A stretch of DNA of 64,000 bases from Caldicellulosiruptor changbaiensis (GTDB lineage: Bacteria; Bacillota; Thermoanaerobacteria; Caldicellulosiruptorales; Caldicellulosiruptoraceae), in the NCBI RefSeq assembly GCF_003999255.1, contig NZ_CP034791.1:2086501-2150500 (forward strand), written 5' to 3'. This document shows positions 45,744 to 54,056 of this stretch, one piece after another. The first letter of the stretch is position 1. The number at the start of each line of letters is the position of its first letter. Position numbers and translations under genes: made by a program. Below the pieces are notes generated by a model, which made no database searches, was not told the origin of the DNA, and saw nothing but the letters and a program-made list of their open reading frames with translations.

Positions 45744-46541
45744 TTAATCTAAAAACCCTTCTCTTGCCTTTGTAATATATTCCATACAAAACTCATCTCG
45801 ACCTGAAAGGGCCTCTGCAGCGTAGATTAACTTCATCAAAACATCATCTAACGGATCAGCAATGCAGCTATTTAAGCCAAAATAAATCGCAATGGGCAAA
45901 AATGCTCTATTTAACCATCTTCTTTTTGGAAGCCCAAACGACACATTTGAAAGACCACAGATAATATTTACATTCTCAAATTCTTTCCTGATTAATTTTA
46001 TTGTCTCAAGCGCAACATCAACATATCTTTTGTCAACAGATACTGGTTGGAGCATTGGGTCTAAGAATATATCTTCCTCAAGAATACCACTACTTGTAAA
46101 CCTATCAACAAGCCTTTTTGCAATCTCAACTCTTTTTTCAGGCTCATCAGGTATACCAACATCGTCCATCAAAAGAGCAACCACTTTCATGTTGTACTCT
46201 TTGATAATAGGTAGCGCTCTTGACAAAATCCCCTCTTCGTATATCACAGAGTTAAAGATGGCTCTTTCTCCTTTATAAATTTTCATAACCTCTCCTATGA
46301 CCTCTGGTCTTGGACTGTCAATTGAAAGTGGGGCATCAATCTCCTTTTGAATACTTTCAATCATCTTTTTTAAAACTTCTGTTTCAATATCTACAAAAGC
46401 TCCTGCATTTACATCTATATAATGAGCTCCTGCTAAATACTGTTTTTTTGCAAGCTCTACAATGTATTCAAAGTTGCCCTCTTTTATTGCATCAGCAACA
46501 TTCTTGACTGTTGAGTTTATCTTTTCACCAATTATTATCAT
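45744..46541 (-). CDS. Methyltetrahydrofolate methyltransferase-like protein (AcsE/MeTr, pterin-binding)
   Basis: 265 residues with the dihydropteroate-synthase-like TIM barrel. IIGEKINST, HYIDVNAGAF, PLSIDSPRPEVI, DPMLQPVSVDK and GLSNVSFGLPKRR match methyltetrahydrofolate:corrinoid methyltransferases. In acetogens the enzyme hands the methyl group to the corrinoid iron-sulfur protein, but no corrinoid protein or CO dehydrogenase gene is near. So its partner here is open; it may serve another methyl transfer. Confidence 0.82.
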   Translation of the reverse strand: MIIIGEKINSTVKNVADAIKEGNFEYIVELAKKQYLAGAHYIDVNAGAFVDIETEVLKKMIESIQKEIDAPLSIDSPRPEVIGEVMKIYKGERAIFNSVIYEEGILSRALPIIKEYNMKVVALLMDDVGIPDEPEKRVEIAKRLVDRFTSSGILEEDIFLDPMLQPVSVDKRYVDVALETIKLIRKEFENVNIICGLSNVSFGLPKRRWLNRAFLPIAIYFGLNSCIADPLDDVLMKLIYAAEALSGRDEFCMEYITKAREGFLD

Positions 46542-46548
46542 TGTTGTT

Positions 46549-47016
46549 TTAATTCACTCCTTTTTTAAGATATTCTTCAACCTTGTCCAGCTCAAAGCCA
46601 TTGTAAAGATCGTTAAGTAGAAGGTTTAGTCTCTCCAACGCCATAAGAACAATTTCTTCTGAAATCTTGTTTTCTTTTCTAAGACAAATTAGTTCATCAA
46701 TGTCAGCAACTTTGTAGCTTCCATCTGGAAAAACTATAACATCAACCAGCAAATCCTCTGTTACAATTTTATCGTTGTCTATATGCGTATCTATAATATC
46801 ACAATAAGTGTATAGCAGTCTATCGTTATAATCAAAAACCTTGCTAATTTTAATACCTTTTTTAAGATACACACAAGAAGCGCCCCATTTGATATCTTCT
46901 CTTTTTTTAATAGGAAGCCACTTAGTTATAAGTACATCATCATCCATGTAAACTATCTCATCAGAAGATATATCTATCTCCTCTTCAGGGTAAAATCTTT
47001 TTCTAATTAACCTCAA
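46549..47016 (-). CDS. DUF402 domain protein
   Basis: 155 residues from a TTG start with AAAGGAG upstream. The pattern (WASCVYLKKG..., IDTHIDNDKIVTEDLLVDVIVFPDG, and D-x-DEL near 105) is that of DUF402/FomD-like proteins, some of which are phosphatases or nucleotide hydrolases with conserved acidic residues. No specific substrate can be assigned. Divergent from tRNA-Pro with overlapping promoters. Confidence 0.75.
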   Translation of the reverse strand: MRLIRKRFYPEEEIDISSDEIVYMDDDVLITKWLPIKKREDIKWGASCVYLKKGIKISKVFDYNDRLLYTYCDIIDTHIDNDKIVTEDLLVDVIVFPDGSYKVADIDELICLRKENKISEEIVLMALERLNLLLNDLYNGFELDKVEEYLKKGVN

Positions 47017-47036
47017 ACTGATTACTCCTTTTACAT

Positions 47037-47064
47037 TTGATTTTTTTGAAAATTATTATATAAT
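47037..47064 (+). promoter_or_regulatory. Promoter of tRNA-Pro
   Basis: TTGATT (47037-47042), 16 bases, TATAAT (47059-47064) on the plus strand. The -10 lies within the palindrome ATTATATAAT (47055-47064) shared with the divergent promoter. Confidence 0.65.
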
Positions 47065-47084
47065 GTAAAGTAGAGGTTTGTAAA
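47055..47084 (-). promoter_or_regulatory. Divergent promoter of the DUF402 gene
   Basis: Minus strand TTTACA (47079-47084), 18 bases, TATAAT (47055-47060). It uses the other half of the same palindromic -10 region, so the two promoters probably exclude each other. Confidence 0.55.
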
Positions 47085-47115
47085 CAAGAATTCAAAAATG
47101 AACAAACCGAAAGGT

Positions 47116-47193
47116 CGGGATGTGGCTCAGTTTGGCTAGAGCGCCTGGTTCGGGACCAGGAGGTCGCAGGTTCAAGTCCTGTCATCCCGACCA
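47116..47193 (+). tRNA. tRNA-Pro (CGG)
   Basis: 78 bases with encoded CCA. The acceptor CGGGATG pairs with CATCCCG, the anticodon loop TTCGGGA reads CGG, and GGTTCAAGTCC is in the T arm. It ends two bases before the stop codon of the convergent sigK gene. Confidence 0.96.
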
Positions 47194-47195
47194 TT

Positions 47196-47858
47196 TTAAT
47201 AGCTTTCATTACAGCTCTTTTGTAATTCATTGTACAACTTTTTCAAAGCTTTTTTCTCAATCCGGGACACATATGAGCGAGATATCCCTAAAAGATTTGC
47301 AACTTCCATCTGAGTTCTTTCCTTGCCGTTTTTAAGCCCATATCGAAGTTCAATTATGCGTTTTTCCCTACCTTTTAAAATCTTGTCAAGCTTCCTCAAT
47401 AAATTTTTTATCTGTATCTTCACATCTACTTGGTCATCTATATCATCTTGGTCACTTTGTAAAACATCTATAAGCATTATTTCATTCCCATCTTTATCAC
47501 TGCCAATGGGATTTTCAAGCGAAACTTGAGATAAAAACTTTTTGTTTTGGCGAAGATACATCAATATCTCATTTTCAATACATTTTGCTGCATATGTTGA
47601 AAGCCTTGTGTTTTTTTCTTGAGAATACGTCTCAATAGCTTTAATAAGTCCAATAGTTCCCACAGAAATAATATCATCTGTTAAATTTGGAAAAGACAAG
47701 GTATACTTTTTAGCAATATGAGCAACAAGGCGCAGATTCTTTTCAATTAGAATGTTCCTTGCTTCAACGCAGCCTTCCCACATCTTTTTTAAATGCATTT
47801 CCTCTTCTTCATCAGAAAGAGGATGGGGGAATGAGTTTGCGTTTTCGATATAAAACAT
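47196..47858 (-). CDS. sigK: Late mother-cell sigma factor SigK, apparently without a pro-sequence
   Basis: 220 residues. FPHPLSDEEEEMHLKKMWEG and the region 2 block ([41 protein letters not shown]) and region 4 (ERTQMEVANLLGISRSYVSRIEK) fit SigK best. The family usually starts with a ~20-residue hydrophobic pro-sequence; here the ATG with TAGGAG upstream gives only eight residues before FPHPL, so the protein may be made active. The gene is not interrupted by a skin element. Convergent with tRNA-Pro, two bases apart. Confidence 0.9.
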   Translation of the reverse strand: MFYIENANSFPHPLSDEEEEMHLKKMWEGCVEARNILIEKNLRLVAHIAKKYTLSFPNLTDDIISVGTIGLIKAIETYSQEKNTRLSTYAAKCIENEILMYLRQNKKFLSQVSLENPIGSDKDGNEIMLIDVLQSDQDDIDDQVDVKIQIKNLLRKLDKILKGREKRIIELRYGLKNGKERTQMEVANLLGISRSYVSRIEKKALKKLYNELQKSCNESY

Positions 47859-47947
47859 TTTGCATATGCACTCCTAATCAGTAGCCTTTTGGTCGCATAC
47901 AATTATATGATCATTCCCCCGTTTTGTTGCATGTCCACCAAAAATAT

Positions 47948-49174
47948 TTATTCTTCTACTTTTTTTCTAAGCATTGCAAATTCAACAACTGGTTTGTCAA
48001 ATTTTATTTTAGTAAGCTGCTGAGCGTGCGGTACAACATCTAAAGGATTGCCTTCCAAGTCGAAAATGTTATCAAGTTTCTGTACAAAATATGTCCCATC
48101 TGGCAGCATCACTTCAGCTACATCCCCTCTAAAAAACCTATTTCGCTGTTCAACCACTGCCCAGCCATCTTCTAAAACTTCTTTTACAATGCCAATAAAT
48201 TCATATTCACGAATGTATTTGCTTGAGTCAAATTTATAATCATTGTGAGTTGGTTTTCCAAAGTAGAAGTTTGTTGTATAGCTTCTGTGTGAGCACTTTG
48301 CTATCTCCTCAAGCCACTGGGGATCAACTTCAAAGTGTTCTGGATCTTGTAAGTACCTGTCAATTGCTTTTCTGTATACACTCACGACTGTTCCTACATA
48401 GAAGCTGCTCTTCATCCTTCCTTCTATCTTAAAAGCGTCAATTCCTGCTTTTACTAACTTGTCAATGTGCTCCACCATGCAAAGGTCTTTTGAGTTGAAT
48501 ATATACGTTCCATCGACATCTTCAAACACCTCAAAATACTGACCGGGTCTTTTTTCTTCCATGATATAGTATTTGTATCTGCAAGGATGTGCACATTCAC
48601 CCCTGTTTGCATCTCTGTATGTCATATATGCGCTCAGAAAACACCTTCCCGAGTATGAAATGCACACAGCCCCATGGACAAAAGCTTCAAGTTCAAGATC
48701 TTGGGGTACATTTTGGCGAATCTCTTTTATCTCTTCTAAAGAAAGCTCTCTTGCCAACACTATCCTCTTTGCACCAAGTTCATACCAAAACCGTGCACTT
48801 TCAAAATTGGTAGTGTTTGCCTGAGTGCTTATGTGAATAGGAATTCCAAGTCTTTTTGCTTTTTTGAAAATACCCAAATCTGAAACTATTATTCCATCAA
48901 ATCCCAAATCTTTTATGCTGTCAAAAAACTCATCAACCTTTTTTATATCTTCATTTCTTGCAAATATATTTGCTGTGAGATATACCTTTTTACCATACCT
49001 GTGTGCAAACTCTATACCTTCTTTCATACTATCGAAGTCAAAATTTCCTGCGTACTTTCTCAGCCCAAATTCCTTGCCACCTATATAAACGCTATCAGCA
49101 CCATACACTATCGCAACCTTTAGTTTTTCCAAATCCCCCGCCGGTGCAACAAGCTCAGGTCTTTTAACTTTCAT
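47948..49174 (-). CDS. trhP: U32 peptidase-family protein, tRNA U34 hydroxylation (TrhP-like)
   Basis: 408 residues from the ATG at 49174 with GGAGG eight bases upstream. PELVAPAGDLEKLKVAIVYGADSVY opens the U32 fold; the cysteine cluster AVCISYSGRCFLSAY, GECAHPCRY and SKDLCM may hold an iron-sulfur centre. In Bacillus the neighbouring mltG-trmR-trhP (yrrL-M-N/O) genes make 5-methoxyuridine-34; this locus has the same order. The exact step, prephenate-dependent hydroxylation, is taken from that family. Confidence 0.88.
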   Translation of the reverse strand: MKVKRPELVAPAGDLEKLKVAIVYGADSVYIGGKEFGLRKYAGNFDFDSMKEGIEFAHRYGKKVYLTANIFARNEDIKKVDEFFDSIKDLGFDGIIVSDLGIFKKAKRLGIPIHISTQANTTNFESARFWYELGAKRIVLARELSLEEIKEIRQNVPQDLELEAFVHGAVCISYSGRCFLSAYMTYRDANRGECAHPCRYKYYIMEEKRPGQYFEVFEDVDGTYIFNSKDLCMVEHIDKLVKAGIDAFKIEGRMKSSFYVGTVVSVYRKAIDRYLQDPEHFEVDPQWLEEIAKCSHRSYTTNFYFGKPTHNDYKFDSSKYIREYEFIGIVKEVLEDGWAVVEQRNRFFRGDVAEVMLPDGTYFVQKLDNIFDLEGNPLDVVPHAQQLTKIKFDKPVVEFAMLRKKVEE

Positions 49175-49188
49175 TTTTAAAACCTCCA

Positions 49189-49827
49189 CTACTTTTTGAT
49201 AGCAATCAAAACTCCATCGCTAATCGGTAAAAGTGTCATTACAAACTCTGGGTCATCTTCAATCATCTTTATAAACTTGTTCATTCTCTTTGCAATTGTA
49301 ATCATTCTTCTTACTAAATACCTTCTTCCAACAACCATACCTTTGAAAAGAACATTGTCACATACAAGCAAACACTCTTTTGACATCTTATCTTTTGTAA
49401 GATTAAAATAGTCAATATACTGGGCTTTGGCAGCATCAAAAAATATCATGTCAAACTCCCCATCTATTGCTTGCAAAACCTCTTCTGCCTCGCCACCGAT
49501 GATAGTTATTTTATCTTCTGCATTAAATTCTTTTACATTCCTTTTTGCCTGCATAACCATGTCAAAGTCCATCTCAATAGAAATTATCTTTGCTTCAGGG
49601 AAGCCTATGTGCATTGAAAGTGCTGAATAACCAATAGCTGTCCCAATCTCTAATATTCTTTTTGGTTTTCTTAGCATTGTTAGGATTGTAAGAAGTCTTG
49701 AAACCTCTCTTGAAACAATTGGGATATTATTCTTTTTGGCATATTCTTCAATCTTTAGAAGTTCCCTGTCAATATTTGTAAGCTTTGACCTTATAAACTG
49801 ATTTAAAATATCCTGGGATATATCCAT
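49189..49827 (-). CDS. trmR: tRNA 5-hydroxyuridine methyltransferase (TrmR-like)
   Basis: 212 residues, class I SAM methyltransferase of the catechol-O-methyltransferase type. RILEIGTAIGYSALSM binds SAM, EMDFDMVMQAK follows, and FDMIFFDAAKAQY and CDNVLFKGMV carry metal-site acids. Bacillus YrrM methylates ho5U34 in tRNA; the gene order mltG-trmR-trhP is the same here, which supports this over a small-molecule role. Confidence 0.86.
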   Translation of the reverse strand: MDISQDILNQFIRSKLTNIDRELLKIEEYAKKNNIPIVSREVSRLLTILTMLRKPKRILEIGTAIGYSALSMHIGFPEAKIISIEMDFDMVMQAKRNVKEFNAEDKITIIGGEAEEVLQAIDGEFDMIFFDAAKAQYIDYFNLTKDKMSKECLLVCDNVLFKGMVVGRRYLVRRMITIAKRMNKFIKMIEDDPEFVMTLLPISDGVLIAIKK

Positions 49828-49831
49828 GGTC

Positions 49832-50839
49832 TTATTTTTTCCCTTCTTTTAGTTGTTTTTGTGCTTTCAAATGTTCTTCATAGGTCCTTGAAAATATATG
49901 GCTTCCATCTTTTTTGGCAACAAAAAATAAGTAATCTGTCTTTTGAGGATCCAATGCAGCAAGCAAACTCTCCTTCCCTGGATTGCATACCGCAGAAGGT
50001 GGAAGCCCTTTGTAAAGGTATGTATTATATGGCGATCTAATCTTAACATCCTCATATGACAAAACTTCTTTGTGAAATGGTAGAATATATTCAACTGTCG
50101 CACAGCTTTCTAACTTTATCCCTTGGTTTAACCTGTTCAAAAACACACCTGCAATAATAGGACGCTCAAAATCTTTTTTAGCCTCTTTTTCAACAATTGA
50201 GGCAAGGATTACTGTTTGAATATCATCAAGCTGGGTTGTCTTTTTATGTTTTATGCTATTGTAAACCTCTAAAAATCTATTTAACATCCTTTTAATTATA
50301 TCCTTTTCAGATTCACCAATATATATTTCATATGTATCAGGATACAAAAACCCTTCAAGCTTGTATTTTACATTTTTTGAAGAATATTTAAACCGAAAAT
50401 CAAAGTTGTAGTTATTAATCTCATCCAAAAACTTCTTCTCATCAACAATTCCCAAACTACTCAGTCTTTTTGCTATCTGGACGCAAGTAAAACCTTCTGG
50501 AATAGTAAATCTTATTGTCTTTTTGAACACAACACCCTTTTGCAAAGCCTCACAAAGCTCTTTATAGCTCATAGATGAAGAGAGCTTGTAACTTCCTGCT
50601 GCTATCTTGTAATTGTTAATTTTTACATAGAGCATGAAAAGATAAGGGTTTTTTATTATTCCTTTTTCCTTTAGAATCATAGCAACATTTTTTACAGAGG
50701 TGTTTTGCGGAATTTCAACGTAAACTTCTTTAGTTTTAGGTTTTTGAAGCTTTAACAAGATTGCAAGCAGCAGGACACTCATTGTAATTATACCGATTAT
50801 GAAAATATAAACCCTTACATTTTTATTCTTAACTTTCAT
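49832..50839 (-). CDS. mltG: Endolytic murein transglycosylase MltG
   Basis: 335 residues. One membrane anchor (~10-28), then the YceG domain with LEGFLYPDTYEI, the catalytic glutamate in ASIVEKEAK (~225) and YNTYLYKGLPPSAVCNPG. It cleaves nascent glycan chains at the membrane. Starts the mltG-trmR-trhP unit with a GGGGT site. Confidence 0.95.
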   Translation of the reverse strand: MKVKNKNVRVYIFIIGIITMSVLLLAILLKLQKPKTKEVYVEIPQNTSVKNVAMILKEKGIIKNPYLFMLYVKINNYKIAAGSYKLSSSMSYKELCEALQKGVVFKKTIRFTIPEGFTCVQIAKRLSSLGIVDEKKFLDEINNYNFDFRFKYSSKNVKYKLEGFLYPDTYEIYIGESEKDIIKRMLNRFLEVYNSIKHKKTTQLDDIQTVILASIVEKEAKKDFERPIIAGVFLNRLNQGIKLESCATVEYILPFHKEVLSYEDVKIRSPYNTYLYKGLPPSAVCNPGKESLLAALDPQKTDYLFFVAKKDGSHIFSRTYEEHLKAQKQLKEGKK

Positions 50840-50921
50840 TTTTTCAAATACCCCATTTTATAAATTATAAAAGCATATCAGTACTGATGCTCATATTATA
50901 TCACATCTTTAGATGGTAATA

Positions 50922-50950
50922 AAAAAGAGCCTAAAATACAGGCTCTTTTT
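50922..50950 (-). terminator. Terminator after typA
   Basis: A perfect 10-bp stem (50922-50931 with 50941-50950, 9-base loop), then a minus-strand T-run. The stem includes the last typA codons and part of its stop. Confidence 0.88.
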
Positions 50951-52781
50951 CCTCTTTTTTAGCTCTTGCTTCCATCTTTTTTCTCATCTCATGGTTTAAA
51001 ATCTTTTTTCTGAGCCTTAGGCTCTTTGGAGTGACCTCCAAAAGCTCATCCTCTGCTAAAAACTCAATACACTCTTCTAATGAAAGCTTTACAGGCGGGG
51101 TTAGTCTCAAAGCTTCATCAGCAGTTGCTGAGCGCATGTTAGTAAGATGTTTTTTCTTGCACACATTTACAACAATATCCTCAGGTCTTGAACTTTCACC
51201 AACAATCATACCTTCATACACTTGTGTCCCCGGTTCAATAAAAAGCCTTCCTCTCTCTTGAGCATTGTAAAGTCCGTATGTTACAGCCTCACCTGTTTCA
51301 AAAGCTATTAGTGCTCCTCTGTTTCTTTCTGGAATATCACCAGCATATGGCATATAATCATAAAACACATGGTTCATAATACCATTTCCCTTGGTATCTG
51401 TCAAAAACTCAGCCCTAAAACCTATAAGACCTCGTGCTGGTATTATAAACTCAAGTCGCATAAAACCATCGTTCAAGATGGTCATGTTCTGAAGCTGTGC
51501 TCTTCGCGGACCCAATTTTTCCATGACAGTGCCCACAAATTCTTCTGGAACATCAATTATCAAATATTCATACGGCTCATAAAGTTCACCATTTATAATT
51601 TTTGTTATAACCTGTGGCTTTGAAACCTGAAACTCATAACCCTCTCTGCGCATAGTTTCGATCAATATTGCTAAATGAAGCTCTCCTCTTCCTGACACTT
51701 TAAATGAATCTGGAGAATCAGTCTCTTCAACTTTTAATCCCACATTTCTCTCAAGCTCCTTAAAAAGGCGCTCTCGTAAGTGCCTTGAAGTTACATATTC
51801 GCCTTCTTTTCCTGCAAAAGGTGAATCGTTTGTTGAAAATATCATAGAGATTGTTGGCTCATCAATCTTGATAAACTCCAAAGCCTCTGGATTTTCTGCA
51901 TCTGCCACTGTCTGACCAATGTTGATACCATCTATTCCGGCAATTGCAACAATATCACCTAGCTTTGCCTCGCTACATTCTACCCTTTTTAAACCTTCAA
52001 ACTGATACAGCTTCGTAACCCTTGTCTTTTGCAAAACTCCATCTTGTTTTGTACAAACTGCAACCTGCTGATTGAGTTTTACACTGCCTCTTACAACCTT
52101 GCCAATTGCAATTCTTCCAAGGTAATTGTCATAGTCAATTGAAGTTACAATCATCTGGAAAGGTGCATCAATTTCACCTGTTGGTGCTGGAATATTGTTT
52201 ATAATCACCTCAAACAGTGGTTCTAAATTGTGACTTTCATCTTCTAAATCAAACTTTGCGATACCTTCTTTTGCTGATGCAAAAACATATGGAAAGTCAA
52301 GCTGGTCTTCATCTGCTCCAAGTTCAATAAAAAGGTCTAAGACCTTATCCAAAACCTCATAAGGCCTTGCAAATGGCCTGTCAATTTTATTTATAACTAC
52401 AACTGACTTGAGTTTAAGTTGCAAAGCTTTCCTTAAAACAAACTTTGTCTGTGGCATTGGACCTTCATAGGCATCTACAACCAGTAGCACACCATCTGCC
52501 ATAACAAGCGCTCTTTCAACTTCACTTCCAAAGTCTGCATGGCCTGGTGTGTCTATTATATTTATCTTTATGCCTTTGTACATAATGGCTGTGTTTTTGG
52601 CCATTATGGTAATTCCTTTTTCTCTTTCAAGCTGGTTTGAATCTAAAACTCTTTCTTCAACCATCTGATTTTCACGGAATATTCCACTTTGTTTTAGCAT
52701 TGCGTCAACTAAGGTTGTTTTGCCATGGTCAACATGGGCAATTATAGCAATGTTTCTAATGTCATCTCTTCGGGTTAGCAT
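50931..52781 (-). CDS. typA: Translational GTPase TypA/BipA
   Basis: 616 residues. GTPase motifs AHVDHGKTTLVDAML (~16), DTPGHADFG (~78), NKIDRP, then domain II, EF-G-like III and V and the TypA C-terminal domain (RGLIGFRAEFLTDTKGNG, GEAVTYGLYNAQERG). Helps 50S assembly and low-temperature or stress growth in other bacteria. Has a good own promoter and terminator. Confidence 0.97.
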   Translation of the reverse strand: MLTRRDDIRNIAIIAHVDHGKTTLVDAMLKQSGIFRENQMVEERVLDSNQLEREKGITIMAKNTAIMYKGIKINIIDTPGHADFGSEVERALVMADGVLLVVDAYEGPMPQTKFVLRKALQLKLKSVVVINKIDRPFARPYEVLDKVLDLFIELGADEDQLDFPYVFASAKEGIAKFDLEDESHNLEPLFEVIINNIPAPTGEIDAPFQMIVTSIDYDNYLGRIAIGKVVRGSVKLNQQVAVCTKQDGVLQKTRVTKLYQFEGLKRVECSEAKLGDIVAIAGIDGINIGQTVADAENPEALEFIKIDEPTISMIFSTNDSPFAGKEGEYVTSRHLRERLFKELERNVGLKVEETDSPDSFKVSGRGELHLAILIETMRREGYEFQVSKPQVITKIINGELYEPYEYLIIDVPEEFVGTVMEKLGPRRAQLQNMTILNDGFMRLEFIIPARGLIGFRAEFLTDTKGNGIMNHVFYDYMPYAGDIPERNRGALIAFETGEAVTYGLYNAQERGRLFIEPGTQVYEGMIVGESSRPEDIVVNVCKKKHLTNMRSATADEALRLTPPVKLSLEECIEFLAEDELLEVTPKSLRLRKKILNHEMRKKMEARAKKEEKEPVF

Positions 52782-52829
52782 TTTCAGACCTTTGGCTGCC
52801 TCCTTTTAAAAGTTTGAAGATAGCTTTCT

Positions 52830-52858
52830 ATTTTAAATATGTGTAAGTAAAAAGTCAA
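52830..52858 (-). promoter_or_regulatory. Promoter of typA
   Basis: TTGACT (52853-52858), 17 bases, TAAAAT (52830-52835) on the minus strand. Confidence 0.65.
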
Positions 52859-52883
52859 TAACTAAATAACCTGACAAATCAAA

Positions 52884-52908
52884 AGCAGGGGAGTGAGTAA
52901 CCCCTGCT
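52884..52908 (-). terminator. Terminator downstream of the DUF5680 gene
   Basis: A perfect 8-bp GC-rich stem (52884-52891 with 52901-52908, 9-base loop), then TTTTGATTT on the minus strand. It is ~150 bases beyond the gene end at 53057. Confidence 0.75.
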
Positions 52909-53056
52909 CTTAATATGCATAACTTGTGGTTGTTATGTTTTTGCACTATAATATTTTATGACAAGGGGGATATTTTTTTATCTCTTATATAACTATTTTT
53001 ACCTTCAATAACTATATCTTCTATTTAACAATCTTTATTTTCATAAAAATCCATCC

Positions 53057-53533
53057 TCATATTTTCACAATTCCAGATGCAATGTGTTGGGCAATTAATT
53101 CTTTATCATAATAAATATCAGTTTTTTCCAATACTCCCGTTGCTTTAAGTTCAAATATCGATTTATATTTTAATAATTCTTTTTCGTATGTAAAATCCTT
53201 AAATAGATTATCCTTGCATTCCACTAAATGCTTAGCCCTAGCTTCTTTTAAAAAATCATATACTTGATTTGCACCAATTGGACATTTATCCAAAACATAA
53301 CCAACATAATCACATATCCATACTACTTTATTACTGTCTTTCTCAATTATTATTTCAACCCCTGCATAGGGATTAAATCCACGATAAGAATCTTTAAAAA
53401 TGTATCGGTTTATCTCCTTTTTAAACTCCCAATCGTAAACATCTGATTTTTCATATGGATTAAACTCCTTAGTTTTCTTCACATAGCAAGACAACCTTCC
53501 TTCAATTATTGTCCTTTGCAATAAGTCCAACAT
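53057..53533 (-). CDS. DUF5680-like protein, function unknown
   Basis: 158 residues from the ATG at 53533 with GAGGGGG seven bases upstream. The middle part (DSYRGFNPYAGVEIIIEKDSN, VVWICDYVGYVLD, YDFLKEARAKH) resembles DUF5680, a small domain often found at the C-terminus of phage-type or XRE regulators; no HTH is present here. The gene is AT-rich and stands alone between typA and the accessory region. Moderate confidence in the family, none in function. Confidence 0.6.
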   Translation of the reverse strand: MLDLLQRTIIEGRLSCYVKKTKEFNPYEKSDVYDWEFKKEINRYIFKDSYRGFNPYAGVEIIIEKDSNKVVWICDYVGYVLDKCPIGANQVYDFLKEARAKHLVECKDNLFKDFTYEKELLKYKSIFELKATGVLEKTDIYYDKELIAQHIASGIVKI

Positions 53534-54056
53534 AGTAATACCCCCTCTATTTCTTAATTTTTTGTCTTTTGTAAAAGTATTCAACTAACCACGCGCCAAA
53601 ATTCCGCTAAAGATAATGCTAAATTTACTCAATCACTCTCAACTCGATTGAAACTCTCAACAATTCCCAAAACCTCTACAAAAAACAAATTATCATTAGG
53701 CAAACTATTTCTTACCCTAAATCGTACATCGGTTCTGATTACCTTCCTAACATTTGACCATATTTCTTTGTTCTCTGATTTTCTTTTGCCTGCTACATCT
53801 TTTCTCTTGCTTTTTGTTCTCGTTCATCACATTAAACCTTAAATTGTTTCAAACTTACTGTCAAAAAGTTTCACAAACTTAAAAAGTCTATCGCTTACAA
53901 CTTTCTTTTTTTATTCTTATTATCTCGTAATCGTTCATTTGATATTATTTGGTTACCTTCAGGCCTTAAAAAAAGTTTATTAAGAGAGTATAGGATTGTA
54001 TATTGTCTTTTTTAAGAATCGTTAATAATTCTTATTAATTCAAGTTGATTGTTATT
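53534..54056. other. Gene-poor AT-rich gap of ~520 bases
   Basis: No intact gene found on either strand. It holds the decayed reading frame listed at 53629-53823, A/T runs and a weak inverted repeat, AAGAAT-8-ATTCTT, near 54010-54035 without a T-run. A plus-strand open frame at 53648-53842 lacks a ribosome site and coding character. Confidence 0.6.
53629..53823 (-). pseudogene. Possible gene remnant (3' end of an unidentified reading frame)
   Basis: A 64-codon minus-strand frame without a start codon, stopped at 53629-53631. Its end reads VRFRVRNSLPNDNLFFVEV and then GIVESFNRVESD, which looks protein-like (mixed hydrophobic and charged), unlike the Lys/Ser-rich noise around it. Upstream in frame there is a stop at 53824-53826 and others beyond. 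I do not recognise the parent family. Confidence 0.3.

Noticed and set aside
47003..47230. Minus-strand open frame across tRNA-Pro
   Set aside because: It reads through a well-formed tRNA and the promoter region and is an artefact.
47196..47858. A skin-type insertion in sigK
   Set aside because: The reading frame is continuous through regions 2 to 4 and the gene is normal length apart from its N-terminus.
47859..47947. Sigma-E/K-type promoter of sigK (CATATAAT on minus, CATACAAT on plus)
   Set aside because: The -10-like strings fit, but I found no matching -35 at proper spacing, so it is too weak to list.
52909..53056. Small minus-strand frames after the DUF5680 gene (for example a 7-codon frame with a ribosome-like site)
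   Set aside because: They are interrupted by stops after a few codons and have no supporting structure.
53648..53842. Plus-strand open frame of 64 codons
   Set aside because: No ribosome site, skewed S/L/F composition and it mirrors a minus-strand frame with better protein character.
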